A DNA stretch of 64,000 bases from Gnetum montanum (lineage: Eukaryota > Streptophyta > Gnetopsida > Gnetales > Gnetaceae): NCBI GenBank assembly GCA_015680685.1, contig MNCI01010865.1, forward strand, positions 64,274 through 128,273, in the 5' to 3' direction. The position numbers were made by a program, and so were the translations under genes. Shown piece after piece: positions 1 through 12,685 of this stretch. Under the pieces are notes generated by a model. The model ran no database searches, was not told the origin of the DNA, and saw only the letters and a program-made list of their open reading frames with translations. Position 1 is the stretch's first letter; the number at the start of each line of letters is the position of its first letter.

Positions 1-1250
1 CTCTAATATAAAACCAGAGAAACTCTTGAGGTTCATGCATAAGAAATATTATCAATAATGAGGGTCCATCAAATCCAAAGTCTAATTGATAAAGTGGCCA
101 AGGAATATGAAGAACTAAGAAATCAAGAAAGTACAAAGGAGTTCAATAAAGATTCCTTCATTTACAAAAGGGACATACATCTTTGCAATCCTAAGGAGAA
201 TGTAACATTGGGAAAAGTGGTACAAAAGGAAATCTTACTGATCCAAAAATCTATCATAGAGATATTAGTTAAGGTGGAAAAATGTAGGACTCCTTAAATG
301 AAAATTTTCAAACTAATCTAAAAATTATAAAGGAAAAATAGAGCAAGGAAATCAAGATAAGGACAAAGGAGAAGAAGAGATGCTAGAAAGAACTACTATC
401 AACAAAAAGGTAAGGTTGTTATAGTTGATGAGATTGTAGATTCTGAAATAAAAGAAAAAGAATGTGACATCTACCAATATGAACATCCCAAGAAATGTTG
501 TCCTATACAGTCACACCTATAAGAATCTAGACTTTATGCCTTGAACCCAAAATTTGCAAAAGGTAACTACCTAGAAGACTGTCCTATCCACAAGGTAATT
601 ATTACCAACAATTAGAGTAATAATAGTATTATTAGAGTGGAGTGCCACCTCAACCTTATGATTATTATCATCAATGGTAAAAATCATAGTCATGTGGGAT
701 GCCACTACCAAGGTAGCAATATCTTTATCATCATCTAGACCTATATGGATATTATGTCCAATAACCTATATCCCCTAGTAGCTCTTGAAGCCATATTTCT
801 TTTCTCCATCACTATTATTGCATGAATATTATAGAGAAACCACTACGTGAGTTGAATTTCCTTTCACTTATACTCCTCATTATCCACCACAACACTATGC
901 ATCTTCCAATTCCATTCCTCTTTTGCCTACACCACATATGCAAGATGAGATACCACCATAGCCTCAACAATGTAATGACATGCACATCACGAACTTATAG
1001 ATAGATGACAATTTGGGTGGCTCTAAGTGTAAACATCAGAAAAGGACTTTCTTCAGACCCAATAGTCCACCTAAAATGCCCACAAGCATTTGTGGTTGTT
1101 TATCCTTTACAAACTACTCCAAAAATCATCAATGAGCCACCTTCAAATCAAAGATCCAAAAATATACATATTTTCCTGTTAACTCATGTAGTCACACACT
1201 AGGTAAAGGCATGATACCTTCCCAGAAAAAAATCTAATCCTAAAAGTTTT
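1..1250 (+). pseudogene. gag C-terminal part with damaged zinc knuckle (element A)
   Basis: Gag is the capsid/nucleocapsid polyprotein. The longest open piece is 58-297 (79 codons, LIDKVAKEYEELRN...). It lines up with gag of element C (LIEHVAKDEGELYKW...) at 43141-43340. The nucleocapsid knuckle lies at 463-501 and reads CDIYQYEHPKKCC. In copies B and D the second cysteine is intact (CNICQYEH, CDICKYEH), so TGC has become TAC here and the CX2CX3HX4C site is broken. Downstream the tail is rich in Tyr, Pro and Gln and is interrupted by stops. The start lies outside the window. Confidence 0.75.
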
Positions 1251-2160
1251 CTAATATACTTACATATTACAAGAAATTATCTATGTAAAGCTCTACTAGA
1301 ATTAATTTTTCAGGTGAACATAATCCTTCAAGAAATGTATAAAACTTGGAACCTACCTCTATTAATGAAATGTAACATAAAATTAGAGCTTGTTGATTAA
1401 TCAATCACTATTCCCTTAAGACTAGTGGAGGATATTGTGACCATTATTTGCAAATGGTTCTATCCATCAAATTTCCTAGTCATCCATGTGGACAAATATA
1501 CGAGGGACATCCCAATCATCATAAGATAGAATTGACTGAGCACAATTAATGCCAACTAGGGATTAGAGAGATCTCCTTGGAAATCTCTAAGGAAAATAAA
1601 CTTGGAAAGGTCAAGAAGAAGAGAGTTCCATGCATCATGTACAATGATAAAGGGTGCCATTACATCCAGAAAATATGGGTTGTAAAAAGCATATTCATCA
1701 TAGCATGCAAGAAGTGTGTCAAATCAATAGATGTCTAAACATGCCTATACACAACAGCTACCAAATACAAGGGTACCCAATGGTTGACAACAGATGTTAG
1801 CTCTAGTTCAACAATGTGCATGGAACTAGTCAAAATCATCACAAGTGCTTATATCAATAGGATGGATAAAATGGACCAAATTCATAATCAACTCTTCGAA
1901 ATCGAAGAAAGTGAAGAAGTAGATATGGATTGGGGAGAGTAAAAAATTCCTAATATTTCTAGATAGGAACCTTTAGAATTCAAATCTTTATTGACAACTC
2001 TAGAGTATGTATTCCTTGATAATGATAAACTAGTAATCATCAATGCTAATCTCACTAATGAAAAAAGGGAAAGCTGATAAAAGTAATAAAAAATAACTAA
2101 CATCCTTTGCTTGGTTATATGATGAATTTATAGGAATAGATCCATGTATATGCCAACATC
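1251..2160 (+). pseudogene. Protease and protease-RT linker (element A)
   Basis: This is the retropepsin-type aspartic protease of the polyprotein. The region around 1284-1330 reads CKALLELIFQVN. Copies B and D read CKILLDLGSRVN and CKTLLDLSSHVN at the same place. The catalytic Asp position (1299-1301) is Glu here and the Gly-Ser is lost, so the site is dead. The following SITIPLRLVEDIV segment matches copies B, D and E. From about 1650 the linker to RT shows only scattered matches, with several stop codons. Confidence 0.65.
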
Positions 2161-3010
2161 AAATCTACACAAACTCTATTATTAAACCTAAGAGGTAGCC
2201 ACAAAGGAGGTTGAATCCAAAGTTAAAGCAAGTTGTAAAGAATGATGTTAAAAAGTTTTTAAAAGTAGGATTCATTCATCTAATGGAAGACAATGAGTGG
2301 GTAAGCCCACTCATTATTATTCCAAAGAAAGAAGGACAATGGAGAGTCTATATAGACTTCAAGCTATTAAAAATGGCTATGCTTAAAGATCAATATCCAT
2401 TAACATTTGTGAACCAAGTATTCGATACAATTATAGGGTGTAATTATTACAGTTTTTTGAATGAGTACAATGGATATAACCAATTACAAATTACTTTAGA
2501 AGACTAGGCCAAAGCAACTTTCACAAGTTCTTGAAGGAGTTTTACTTACAAAAGGATTCCCTTTGGCCTCTATAATGTATCTACAACTTTTTAACACTTA
2601 TAAGAATTTTCAGTAGAAAATTGGTAGTGGTGTGGAAGTCTTCATCAATGACTTCTTCACCTATGACACTAATTTTGAACAAGCATTGAACCATCTTAAG
2701 CAGGGACTAAAATGGTATGTGGAGACAAATCTAAAGCTTAATTGGCACAAAAGCCACTTGATGGTTCAATATGGAATTGTTTTGGAACATAGAATATCAA
2801 TAAAAGGAATCAAGGTGGACCTTGAAAATGTAAGGATCATCCAAGGAATAACTAGACAACCTCAAACTATCAAAGATATGAGTTCATTCATTGGTCACAT
2901 TGGTTACAATAGGTATTTCATTGAAAACTTCTTTAAAATCATCAAACCTTTGGTTGAACTTACCAAAAAGGATGCAGCCTTTGAATGGACTAGGGAATGC
3001 TAACAAGCAT
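2161..3010 (+). pseudogene. Reverse transcriptase (element A)
   Basis: Two open pieces cover most of the RT domain. Piece 2211-2507 contains the finger/palm motifs VGFIHLMEDNEWVSPLIIIP, a degenerate YIDFKLLKMA and YSFLNEYNGYNQLQI. Piece 2632-3003 carries the active-site region as VFINDFFTYDTNFEQAL. Copy B reads VFMDDFSTYGTTF there, so the first catalytic Asp of the DD pair is Asn here. Thumb motifs (LGH-like, SFIGHIGYNRYFIENF) follow. The pieces are separated by stops at about 2508-2600. The enzyme would copy element RNA into cDNA; this copy cannot. Confidence 0.85.
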
Positions 3011-3600
3011 CTAACACTTGAAGCAAAAGCTCATATATACTACAATTCTATGCATTCTTGATTGATCCAAATTATTTTACATCATGATAGATGCATTCAA
3101 CTATGCATTAGGAGTATTTATGATACAAATTAATGATAAAAAAATGTTAATATTCTATCCATTGTGGAAGTAGGAGCATTGTGAATGCACAACTTAATTA
3201 CACCACCACAAAAAGGAACTCATGGTGGTGGTGTATGCCTTAGAAAAATTTAGGCACTATGTACTTAGATACCCAATTTTTATGCATATTGATCACAATG
3301 CAATCCTCCTAATAAATAAGCCAAGGGTAAGCCCCCCATGTTATACAGTGGTTGGTAATCTTATAGGAGTTTAATCTTCCAATGGTGGACAAAAAAGAAA
3401 TAAAAAAAGTAGTTGTAAATCATTTGTCTAAACTGAGATGGGATAACAATGACTATGAAGAGCTTTTATCTAATCAATTATAGATGAACTTCTCTTTGCT
3501 AAGGCAACTAATGTTCATGTATCAAGAATCATAAATTAGTATGATGCATTTCTTTCATATCTTTTCACATAAGAGACTTCTATCTAATGGGATCATAGGA
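3011..3600 (+). pseudogene. RNase H remnant (element A)
   Basis: Directly after the RT thumb comes a stretch matching the RNase H of elements E and B. It includes the region around the first catalytic Asp (about 3080-3100, I-M-I/V-D-A-F), the SIVNAQLNYTTT segment at about 3177-3210, and YLDTQF..HIDH at about 3260-3300. It is broken by stops in every frame and no open piece exceeds 60 codons. It would degrade RNA in RNA:DNA hybrids during reverse transcription. The assignment is by order and similarity to the sister copies. Confidence 0.6.
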
Positions 3601-4800
3601 GGAAACAACAATTTCTTTACTAGGTTAAACACTACATGGAGATTAAGGAAAACCTCAATAAAGTTCATGCCAATGGTCTATTATGATGATGTGTACCTAA
3701 TGAAGATCAATTAAAAGTCCTCCAGGATGCTCATGAGGGTCTTTGTTGAGGCCACTATGTAGGAAGAAGGACACTCACAAATATCCTAATGATGGGACAC
3801 TTTTGGCCAACAATCTTTAGGGATGCTTATCCTATTCTTATGAGAGGTGTCAACAAGATGAAGGAATAACAACCTGAATAGAAGGACCATAATAGTGGAT
3901 TCAACAATTGGAGCTTTTTGACCTTTAGGTAATTAACTTTAGGGACCCATCACCCCCATGTTTAATGAGAGATCATACATTATTGTTGCTATGGACTACT
4001 ATACTAAGTGGGCAGAAGCTGTAATCATTTCTGAATATACTTCTACTACTATAGCTTATTTCTTTTAATAATAGGTGGTAAACAAGTTTGGTGTACCTTA
4101 GATACTAATTTTTGACAATGATACATATTTCACATATGCTACATTTCTCTTGTTAATGTAAGATTACTCGAATACCAACATGAACTCATATCACCATATC
4201 ACCCCAAAGCTAACATTCAAATAAAGGTAATTAATAGGAAGATTACTCGAATACCAACATGAGCCATTAGTAGATATAGAATAGATTGGAGCATCAAACT
4301 CAATAATGCTCTTTGGCCATATCACTTAACCTAAAAATTTCCTATAGGCTACTTTCCCTATGAGTTAATGTATGAAAACTTACCTAAAGTTCAAATCCAA
4401 ACTAAACTCCAGAAACGTACAACTACATATTAACTTGATTTGGATATTAACCTAGCACAAAAGCAATGATTCATAATACTTAACGTGCTAGGAAAAAATT
4501 GAAGATTAGCTTTAATGATAAATAAAGTGTACAAGGCATACAATAAGTAATGTCATGATGCATGAATAAGAAAATTTATGTTCAAAGAAAGAGACAAGGT
4601 TCTCTATTGGAATCCCATGCATGTGTTGTAACAAATCAAGTTCTAGATCCCACAATAAGGACCTTACATCATACATTTAACTTTTTATTCTAGATCTATG
4701 ATAATTTACCATCCAATAAGCCCTCAAAAGCACATGCTAGTTAACATCCAACAACTTGTACCATTCATGAAATTCCAAGTAACTAGCCACAACACTAACA
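3601..4800 (+). pseudogene. Integrase (element A), catalytic Glu replaced
   Basis: The HHCC zinc region is recognisable (VLQDAHEGLC.GHYVGRR.., about 3715-3800), and the second catalytic Asp survives in FDNDT at about 4115. The third catalytic position reads ANIQIKVINRK: the usual Glu is Lys (codon 4224-4226). Stops and indels are frequent. A 23-bp direct repeat (4161-4183 and 4240-4262) interrupts the core. The C-terminal SPYELAYGKLP-like segment follows at about 4350-4400. No chromodomain follows. The protein would insert the cDNA; this copy is dead. Confidence 0.7.
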
Positions 4801-6867
4801 CCTCTAATCAAGATCAAGTTCACTTCATTTTTTGAATCTCCTCCTTTCAAATTAGTCATGAGGGAGATATCCATCTACCACAACATCTTTACAAGGATAA
4901 AAGGGATTCTTTTTCCTTTTATTTTGAAATGTTCTTTATATGTTTTTCATTTTGTTTGTATTTTACTAATTATTTTTATATATTTTCATTTTCTTATTAT
5001 TTTCATTTAGTTTTACTTGAAATTTATAATTTTTTTCATGGCTACTATGAATTTTTAAAATTTTTTGATGTAACTATCAAAGTTATGATTGTTTGAAAAA
5101 GACCAACTTTTTCCTTGGATTATGTTCTCTACTAATAGTCTATTAGTTTTTTAATGATATTAGGCAATGAGTTTATGACATCCACCCTTTCCATCTATTT
5201 CATGTAGAGTGTGCATCATGAAAACATGAAGGTTCATTCAAATAAAAACTAAAAGTAAACATGTTATCATTTTATCCAATGAACTAGGAATGCACCAAGT
5301 GGAAATAGAAAAGGATATGACCTTAACGAGATTTGTTATGTTCTTTTCTCAACTTCCTTATTAAGTTCTATGGCTCCTCATCAATATATGATCACTCCTA
5401 CTATGGACCATAAAAAGAAGTGTGTCTCTGTATGATGTGATTTTCATAAAAAAAGTCACATGGAAGTTTATAGCATACCCATTTAACAATCTCATGGGGT
5501 ACAAGCACTAGTTATGGTGCTAGAGAGACATGTTATTCATGCCTAAAGGCATCCCTCTAACTAAGGCCCTACCTACTTTCATATTCTCTTTTGTTCTTTT
5601 CTAGGATTAATGGTTGGTCCTTGTGATTTTCATAGGTTCTTGATCATAGGAGAAAAGGAATATGTTAATGTGAGGTTACTGTAATTGGAATGGACTTGAT
5701 CTAGACTCAGAAGGGACTAGTATTGGATCATAGTAATCACATATTTTACTAAGGATCTCATGCCACCATGATGTAGCTTATTCATTTAAGGTTCTTTATC
5801 TACCTTTCACACACTCCATTTTCTCTCACCTCACTACCTCATACCATGGTAAATTCATAGTTTTGTTTAATATTTTGCATAATTATAAGACAATCCCTTA
5901 CATGGATATGGAGTTTAACTTTAAAAAACCATTCATCATCCTGGGTGCCTATGAACTTCTTGTGATGAGATTATAAAAGAGAATATTAGGCATAAGCCTA
6001 CTCTGGGATGGATCCACTCGCATATCTTTTGATTTACTTCAATTTCAATTACTTAACCATAGGCCTCATTACAATCTTGATCATTCAAATATCTTGAAAC
6101 ATTCAGTTTTTTCTCTACTTTGGCATAATAAACATCCTCTAATTACTCATCCCACATGCTCAAGTGATTCCAATTTCATGAATTATGCCCTTAATTATGT
6201 TGTTGCTATGAATTTTAAGCTTTTTGGCTTCTATTCGGCTCTTGTTTCAATTCCAAACTCATTCAAAATCCCTTGATATCTTAAAGAGAGAAATAGTTGG
6301 AAATAGTTGCATTGATGCATTCCTATTGACATGGAAAGACTAGTTGATGCTGCTCCTTTGATGCATCCCCATCGATGTAGCATAAAAATCCTATAAATAT
6401 GCATGTCACTTAGTTGATTTTTCTCATTTTTTCAAATGCATGAGGAGTTTTAGGAATTTTTTAAGGCTTGAACCCTTTCAAGTGTTATAACTTCTCAACC
6501 ATTTACCCACTTCTACTTGTTCTTCAATCCTCAAGCTATTAGAGGTACGATTTATGTCATGGGGGAATCAAATACTAGGTTTTTATAAAAATTATTTAGA
6601 AATTTTTCTAACTTCCCATGAATAAGATATTAAAATAATATTAAATTAATGATCAAAAGCGTGAATATCAATAATTAACCTCTATTGAAGCATGAATAAA
6701 ATAATAATAAAATAATACCATATGATTACAATCACTAAATAAGGACTTAATGATAAAATTTTTACTTTTTGACCACTAACCATAACTTGATTGAACAAAG
6801 AAAGATATCCAAAGGAAACAAAGATTATGCCTAAGAAACTAATCCTAGATTATGTTTGTGAATGCAG
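4801..6867 (+). other. Conserved non-coding spacer between pol and extra ORF (element A)
   Basis: No credible coding region. It begins with a PPT-like purine run (4855-4868) followed by T-rich sequence. Blocks at about 5180-5230 and 5480-5700 (for example MCATGCCTAAAGGCA-type sequence near 5535) recur in element E (33480-33915) and element C (45030-45230), so the spacer is an inherited part of the family. A second purine run lies at 6556-6567. At 6305-6400 there are CATCGATGTAG/TTGATGCATCC-type motifs and a TATA-like TATAAATATG, resembling LTR U3 sequence, but no LTR ends could be placed. Confidence 0.5.
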
Positions 6868-9612
6868 ATGGCACATAAGTAAGGATTGCAAGTAGAAGGA
6901 CCATTACAACCTAGGGAAAATGACCATATGATGGAAGGTATCAATAATAATAATTGTAACAACAACAACCCTATGAGCAAGCAGGATAGTAGAAATAGGA
7001 CAATCTAGGCAAGATAAAGTCCCAATAGCACATTCTAATCTAGAGGTTATGCTTATAGAGGTTCTCTTGGAGAAGGTCTGTACCAAGAAAATTTAGAGCT
7101 TCATCCATAAGAAGTTGAATTTTGGATCATTCCTGTAGCTTACACTAGAAGAGATTAGAATAGAACTTCAAGGATATCCACTATGGTCCATTCTCTTCAA
7201 TAGTTAGGAATGGTACATGGAAGAAACTTACCTCTTCTAGAACAATTCACAAGGGAATGTCATTGTAAATTTTAAATACATCACCATCTCCTACTTGGTT
7301 AAAGCAACTATAGAGACCCTCGAATTACCCAACATAAGGGGAAAATAGGGAGAGATATCTATGCAAGTGGACTTGGAATCCAAAAAAGAGTGGATCAAGT
7401 AGTGCTATGGAGTGGATTATAAAGAGTATGATGATCTTACTAAGGTATAGTGTGAATATTTTAGGATTATGACCTATTACCTCAATCCAATGGTGATGCT
7501 TAGCAAGATAACGGCCTTCTACGCTAGGGCATGTACAACTCTAAGTAGAAAAATTCCAATCAACCTACTATAATTCATATTTCTTGAAATAGAAAAGCAT
7601 TTCATGAAAAATGAGAAGGATAGAAAGACACTCTCCTTCCCATGCCTCATTAGGAAACTCTTTAAAAGGGAAGGAGTAGCCCACTAATCCAATCATATTG
7701 TTCATAAAGCTCCCATCATATCATTATAGGAAATGAAAAAGAATAAAGTATCTACCAAGCTTCAAGAGAAGGATCAACCACCTCCATCACCACTTGTAGT
7801 ACCACTATAGACAACACTTGAAATATTGGTAACTACATAGTGTTTTAGAAAATTTAGAGAGTAGTAGTTGTAACAACAACAAGCCTCTGGACTTGGTGAA
7901 GAATATTTGGTGTATAGACTAGCCATAAGCCATCTAAATAAGATCACTAGAACCATCATCTAGTGGACAATGAGATGAAATTATGATTCTCTTCATGAAG
8001 AAACCAAAAACATGTTTACTCTAATCTTAGTGCTAAAGAAATCACTGTGTTTATACCAGGATAAGAATTCCTTACAATTTCTAGGAGTGCAACATCCTTC
8101 TCTATAATGCTAAAGGAAGATGAGGAAGCAATGGTCCTTGTTATGTCACATAAGTCCCAAGAGATAATAGTAGAGGTATTAATAGATCATATTGAATAAG
8201 TCCTAAGTGCTCCTATGGCATCTGTTCTTGATATGGCTAACATGATAGATGTATAGATATAAGTAGGAGCAGGGAGTGAAAGAATGAGTGTAGCCCAACA
8301 TGAAGAAGTGTTGGAGTAACTTGTTGGATCTGGACAACTAATTTTGAAGACTTTTCATCTCCCAAAAGACATATTAGCTACCCAGTTGCTATTAGTAAGC
8401 TCTTAATCTTAAATGTGTAACACAATGAGGCCACTACTAACAATCAATGATTGGCAACTAAGATTGCAAAACTTAAAGCTTGCTTATGAGATCCTTCCAT
8501 TCTTGGCATAGAAGTCATCAGAGGTGAAGCTTTTCAACAGCTTCAAAAGAGAAATGAACAGGCTTAGAATTCCAAGGAAATGATAATGTTTGATGCATCA
8601 CTATCAAAAGTAATGATGAATGCCACTAACCATGACCTTCATCAAGTTTCCAAAAAAAAATTTGGTGCTAACCCAAGAAAATCATTGCCTATGAAATGTT
8701 GAGCAACAAAAAGACCATATGCTAGAATACATTCACTAGCAATAGGAATAACTTGCCAAGGTGAACTTATACTTAAGGAGATTGGCTATAGTAAATAGAA
8801 ATATTTTGATGAAGAAAGTTTGTGCCCTTTACTAAAACATTACAATTGAGGTCACCACCTAGAAGAATAAGGCCTTGAAATATGAACAAGTTAAAATCCA
8901 CTATAGAAAGTAGGTTAGGATGCTTAAGGAAATCAACAAAAAAAAAATCAAATTGACTAAGCAAAAGGTGGAAAAAACCTTCTAGTAACTCTAGTAAATA
9001 GATAATATGATGCTTTCAAGTCATATAATAAAGTAGAGATCCACTTGAAGGAGTTGCAAATTAAAGAGATTACTAAATACATGGAGCTTGCTAACCTTCA
9101 ATACGCAAAATTGGAAATGCTAATAGCAGGGAGGCCCAAATCAAAATTGGAAAATTAGGTGACCAACTCTTACCTCATCTATAATGTATAGTTCAAGGTT
9201 CACAAAGAGACTAAATAGAAGTTGGAAGTGGCTAAAATGGAGTTTAAAGTTCTTAAAAGTAAATTCACTAACTAAGAGCTACAAAATCTTTTTTGTACAT
9301 TTGACATTGAATGTAAATGATTTTTACTCTAGTTTTTCAACATGAAGGAGATGTTCCCTACATTCTCGTGCCCATGAAATATTCCAACATTAACTCATCT
9401 AGGTAAAACATCTTGAACCATTCAAAATCCATAAGATAAGAAAGAAAAGATGATGGAACTTCCAGAAAAGATGAGCAATAGTAGCAATAGAAGGATAGTC
9501 TAAGCCTCTAATAGAGTAGGGATATGATGGAGGATCCTACATACCACAAGAGTCTCCACCTCTAGGAATAGTATAAAGCCGTCATTCCATCTCCATCCAT
9601 CCAACAAGCACT
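6868..9612 (+). pseudogene. Extra ORF between pol and 3' LTR, function unknown (element A)
   Basis: A long decayed ORF in the position where env lies in some retroelements. The start (ATG 6868-6870) aligns with the starts of the homologues in D (38563) and B (50064). Shared landmarks are CYGVDYKEYDDLTKV at about 7395-7440, KITAFYARACTTLSRKIPIN at about 7506-7565, FLEIEKHFMKNEKDRKTL at about 7583-7630, a coiled-coil rich part at about 8900-9290 (IKEITKYMELANLQYAKLEM), and a C-terminal FSCP.NIPT block at about 9367. Stops are frequent. No signal peptide or membrane segment was seen, so an envelope role is not supported. I do not recognise the family. Confidence 0.6.
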
Positions 9613-9791
9613 TGCTAATTTTTTTTCAAGTGTCCAAATTCTTTGCAAGTTATACCAATTTTGTATCTATACAAAATGAAACTCAAGAGTTTCTTTATGT
9701 ATTACAGTTACTTAGTTAGTCTCATACTTCTCCAAATTTTGTAAGAAACTTGATTCCATTTTGTTCACTCAAGGATGAGTTTCCAGTCAGT

Positions 9792-9801
9792 CATGGGAGT
9801 A
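9792..9801 (+). promoter_or_regulatory. Polypurine tract of element A
   Basis: CATGGGAGTA lies directly before the 3' LTR start TGATAAAGC. It corresponds to CATGGGGGTA before the 3' LTR of C and to TGTGGGGGTA (minus strand) before that of D. It primes plus-strand DNA synthesis. Confidence 0.75.
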
Positions 9802-10693
9802 TGATAAAGCATCAATAAGATAGCTGCATCAACACATGCCTATTGATGTAGCCCCATCAATGCATCCTCATTGACATATCTCAGGATACATTAGTGCATG
9901 TGCATTGATGCTAATCCTTCTAAAGCCTATATAAGTTCACATAGAAAACATATTTATGGCACATTTGGTCAATTCCTTAGCCAAACTCTTGCAGTTTTCT
10001 CCTATATAAATTGACAAAAGTTTTTCTCTAAGTGCTTGTAGTGTGGACTCAATTGATTATATGGAATTTTATTCAAATGCAATATGTACCTAGACATTGT
10101 TGTATAAATGATAATATATTTAAGATTTCTTCTCTCCATTACAATACTTGAATTAGTTTAAGTTTACAGTTTAGTATTTTACTTTAAATGTAGTTTACTT
10201 TTTGTACTTAAATGTTTGATATTCTAATTCATGAGTAACGTGAGTATGACCACTTCAAACATACTATACTAATGTGTGGTAATTCTAGTGGTGAATACTT
10301 GGTACACCCAATAGTAAACACTTGGTAATCTAGTAGTGTTTATATATACGTTCAAGATATGTATGGAAAGATGGAACAAATGCTTCATGTTTAGGTTAGT
10401 TTAGTTATTAGTTCATAAAGTTAAATATTTTAACTCTTTCTTTAGTGATTATTTACAAATAAAGAAAAAATAAAAATTATAAAAATAATAAATATCTTAC
10501 ACCTCTATCACACTTAGACATATGAATGAGTTAACATAAGTGATGATTAGGAAGACAACAACTAGTAACCACACATTTTACTATCTAAGGATATAGGCCA
10601 CTTAGGTAAAAGAAGTCCATAAAGTTCGATTGGATTATGCATACATGCTAGTAATTGACATGGTTGGGTGTATGGACTATCCACTACTCATTA
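9802..10693 (+). repeat. 3' LTR of element A (892 bp)
   Basis: It starts TGATAAAGC after the polypurine tract and ends CTACTCATTA, a decayed form of the CTCATCA end of the solo LTR. The U3 region has repeated ATTGATG/CATCAATG motifs, and a TATA-like CTATATAAG lies at 9928-9936. The downstream half carries three CTTGGTA..C(C)AGTGG-type short repeats (about 10275-10340) found in the other LTRs of the family. No primer site follows, as expected for a 3' LTR. Confidence 0.8.
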
Positions 10694-10792
10694 GCTAGTC
10701 TTAGATCACTAACCCCTAGTTTGTCATTAGTTACACTATAGAGTTAGTGTTCTAAGGGGTGTAGAAAGGTCATTAAGGATCTAGGTAATATA
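10694..10792. repeat. Short dispersed repeat between two LTRs
   Basis: This 99-bp strip lies between the LTRs of elements A and I. Its reverse complement matches the 71-bp tandem units at 28568-28709 (the shared core reads GACCTTTCTA..CCCC.TTA, then AACACTAACTC). It may be a piece of older host DNA or of another element. Confidence 0.5.
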
Positions 10793-11294
10793 TGTGATAT
10801 CCAATTCTCGGATGTCAATGAAATATGATCATTCATTGCATAAAATCATTACATTACATGAAAATAATTGGATTTCTCATTAAACTTGGAAAAATATTGA
10901 TGAATGAATAGGAAATTGAACTAAAAAGTAAATATCAGAAACTTTATTAATAAAATGATTGGTACATTATAACAATCCTCTGGGTTATCTTCCTGTGATA
11001 CCTAGGACCTTGGAGGAAATCCAACACTACCACCATGATTAGACCATCCAACCAAAGGTGTAATCAATCCCTTCTTGTCGTCCTTCATCCAACTCTCATC
11101 ACTTGCCAATCTTGGCTCTACAACACCATGTTGATATGACCTTTAAGCCTAGTCTTAAATGCCATAGGTCAAACCCATTCCCAAGGGGTACCATGAATAG
11201 TTGCAACTTCTCATAATGAGGAACCCCTTCTTTCAAAGGCTAATTACCTAATTACTTATACAATTCCATTCTTAACAAGGGACAAGATGTTGCA
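10793..11294 (-). repeat. 3' LTR of element I (502 bp)
   Basis: On the + strand it runs from TGTGATATCC to ATGTTGCA. It is recognisably the same LTR type as 15710-16223 (shared blocks near CACTACCACCATG.TTAG, GGTCAAACCC.TTCCCAAGG and CTTAACAAGGGA). It is followed on the + strand by ATCTATTTCCC, the reverse complement of the polypurine tract. Confidence 0.85.
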
Positions 11295-12685
11295 ATCTAT
11301 TTCCCTTAAGAATCCAGCTCATCCTTGAATGCTTCCTCTATGTCTAGCTTTTCAACAAGTACTTTCTTGTTATACCTCTCATTTTTAGCTCCATTATTAA
11401 CTTCAATATTGTTACTTGTACATATAAAAATACTATAAATTACTAAATATAATTTATCACCTAATAATAATAAATATAATTTACTACTCAATATTATGAT
11501 GATCAAAGAGTTTAGGGTAGGTTTAAGAATAAACTTCATGTTTTTCCAAGTGTTTGATCATAATTTGACCATTGGACAAGTACCTTATTAATGATTTTAT
11601 TACAAAAATTATTTTTTCTGTGATCCTTAATTACAATTAGGTTGACCTCAAAACTAGTGTTGGATCTCAGGGATAAGGTATTCCAATCTAGCGCATAGGG
11701 CACATCATTCTCATGGATCTTCCTTAGTAAACCTATGTGAAAAATAGGATGAATTCTTAAATTCACTAGAAGACTTAATCGATATGCTACTTTTCCAATT
11801 CTTTTAGAAATTTCAAAATGTTCACTGTATCTTGGGACTAACTTAGTATATTTTCCTAACTTATGGGAAATCCAAGTGGGTTTTACTCTTAACAGTATTT
11901 GGTCTCTAATTTGGGATTCCTTATTAAGGTGATGTTGATTTGAGTATCTCTTATACTTATCCTAGGCCACTTGCAAATTCTGTTTAACTTTTGTTATGAT
12001 ATTTTCCATAGTATTTATTTCTTCTTTCTTCCATTCCTCTTTTAAAGTTAGATCTACCAAAGTTGGTGGTGTATGAAAAGTTTGTTCATAAACAAATTCA
12101 AATGGTATCTAATGTATAGATTCTTGATAATTATTATCGTAGGTGAATTCACCTAGATGCAAGTAATTGTCCCATGTTTTTGGTCTACTTCAAATGTAGC
12201 TCTGTAAAATGTCTTTTAGTATTTGATTTACATGTTCTCTTTCTCCATCTGTCTCTAGTAGTATGATGTGCTAAATTTTAATTAGGTTCTAAGTTCCTTG
12301 AAAAAGTTTTGCTAGAATTCAGATATAAACTTAGTATCCTTATTAGAGGTGATTGATTTTGAACACCCATTTAACTAAACTACTTCTCATACTAATTTTT
12401 GGGCTACCTCTTCAACTATGTTTCTAGATTTTAAAGTTATGAAGTCAGCCATATTTGATAGGTGATCAACTATCATCAAGATCGAGTCATTTCCTTTCTT
12501 GGTTACTGGTAATCTCATAATGAAATCCAAGGTAAAATATTTCCATTTCCATGTTGGGACCTCTAATGGTTGTAGTAATCTACTTGGTTTATTTTGTTTG
12601 GCCTTCACTCTCTAAAACGTTGGGTACCTTTTAATGTACATGGATATATCATTCTTCATTCTTAGCTAGAAATAAAACTTTTGTA
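11295..12685 (-). pseudogene. Integrase, C-terminal domain and chromodomain region (element I)
   Basis: Read on the minus strand. The integrase core N-terminus is open at 12387-12608 (LEVPTWKWKYFTLDFI, MIVDHLSNMADF), which holds the first catalytic Asp. The SH3-like/GPFEI part and the IHPIFHIGLLRKIHENDVPY motif come at 11640-11766, followed by a chromodomain-like VLVQWSNYDQ at about 11550-11600. The tail is acidic (KLDIEEAFKDELDS) and ends at 11306. There are numerous stops between the pieces. The chromodomain-like segment, shared with J, marks the element as a chromovirus. Chromodomains of this kind can direct integration towards particular histone marks. Confidence 0.75.
11415..11484 (-). 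other. Candidate intron near 3' end of pol (element I)
   Basis: On the minus strand this 70-bp AT-rich stretch starts GTAAAT and ends ACAAG, between the chromodomain and the acidic C-terminus. Its 3' end aligns with the ends of similar stretches in J (16343-16403) and F (26841-26905). Without splicing, the frame is closed by stops. Confidence 0.4.

Larger units (their letters stand above)
1..10693 (+). mobile_element. Element A: decayed Tat/Athila-like Ty3/gypsy retrotransposon, 5' end outside window
   Basis: The order on the + strand is gag C-terminus, protease, RT, RNase H, integrase, a long spacer, an extra ORF, a polypurine tract and the 3' LTR. The window opens inside gag, so the 5' LTR is not seen. 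The parts were assigned by matching them with the better copies B and D on the minus strand. No chromodomain is visible. The reading frames carry many TAA/TAG/TGA codons and frameshifts, so this is a dead copy. The lineage call rests on the primer site and LTR ends of its relatives B and C and is inference. Confidence 0.85.

Noticed and set aside
1888-2103. 71-codon minus-strand frame near protease/RT of A, and the similar frame 30234-30416 in E
   Set aside because: Both lie over the same linker of + strand elements and match each other only because the elements do.
6290-6600. Possible extra LTR in the spacer of A
   Set aside because: U3-like motifs and a TATA-like box are present, but no LTR ends, primer site or second copy could be placed.
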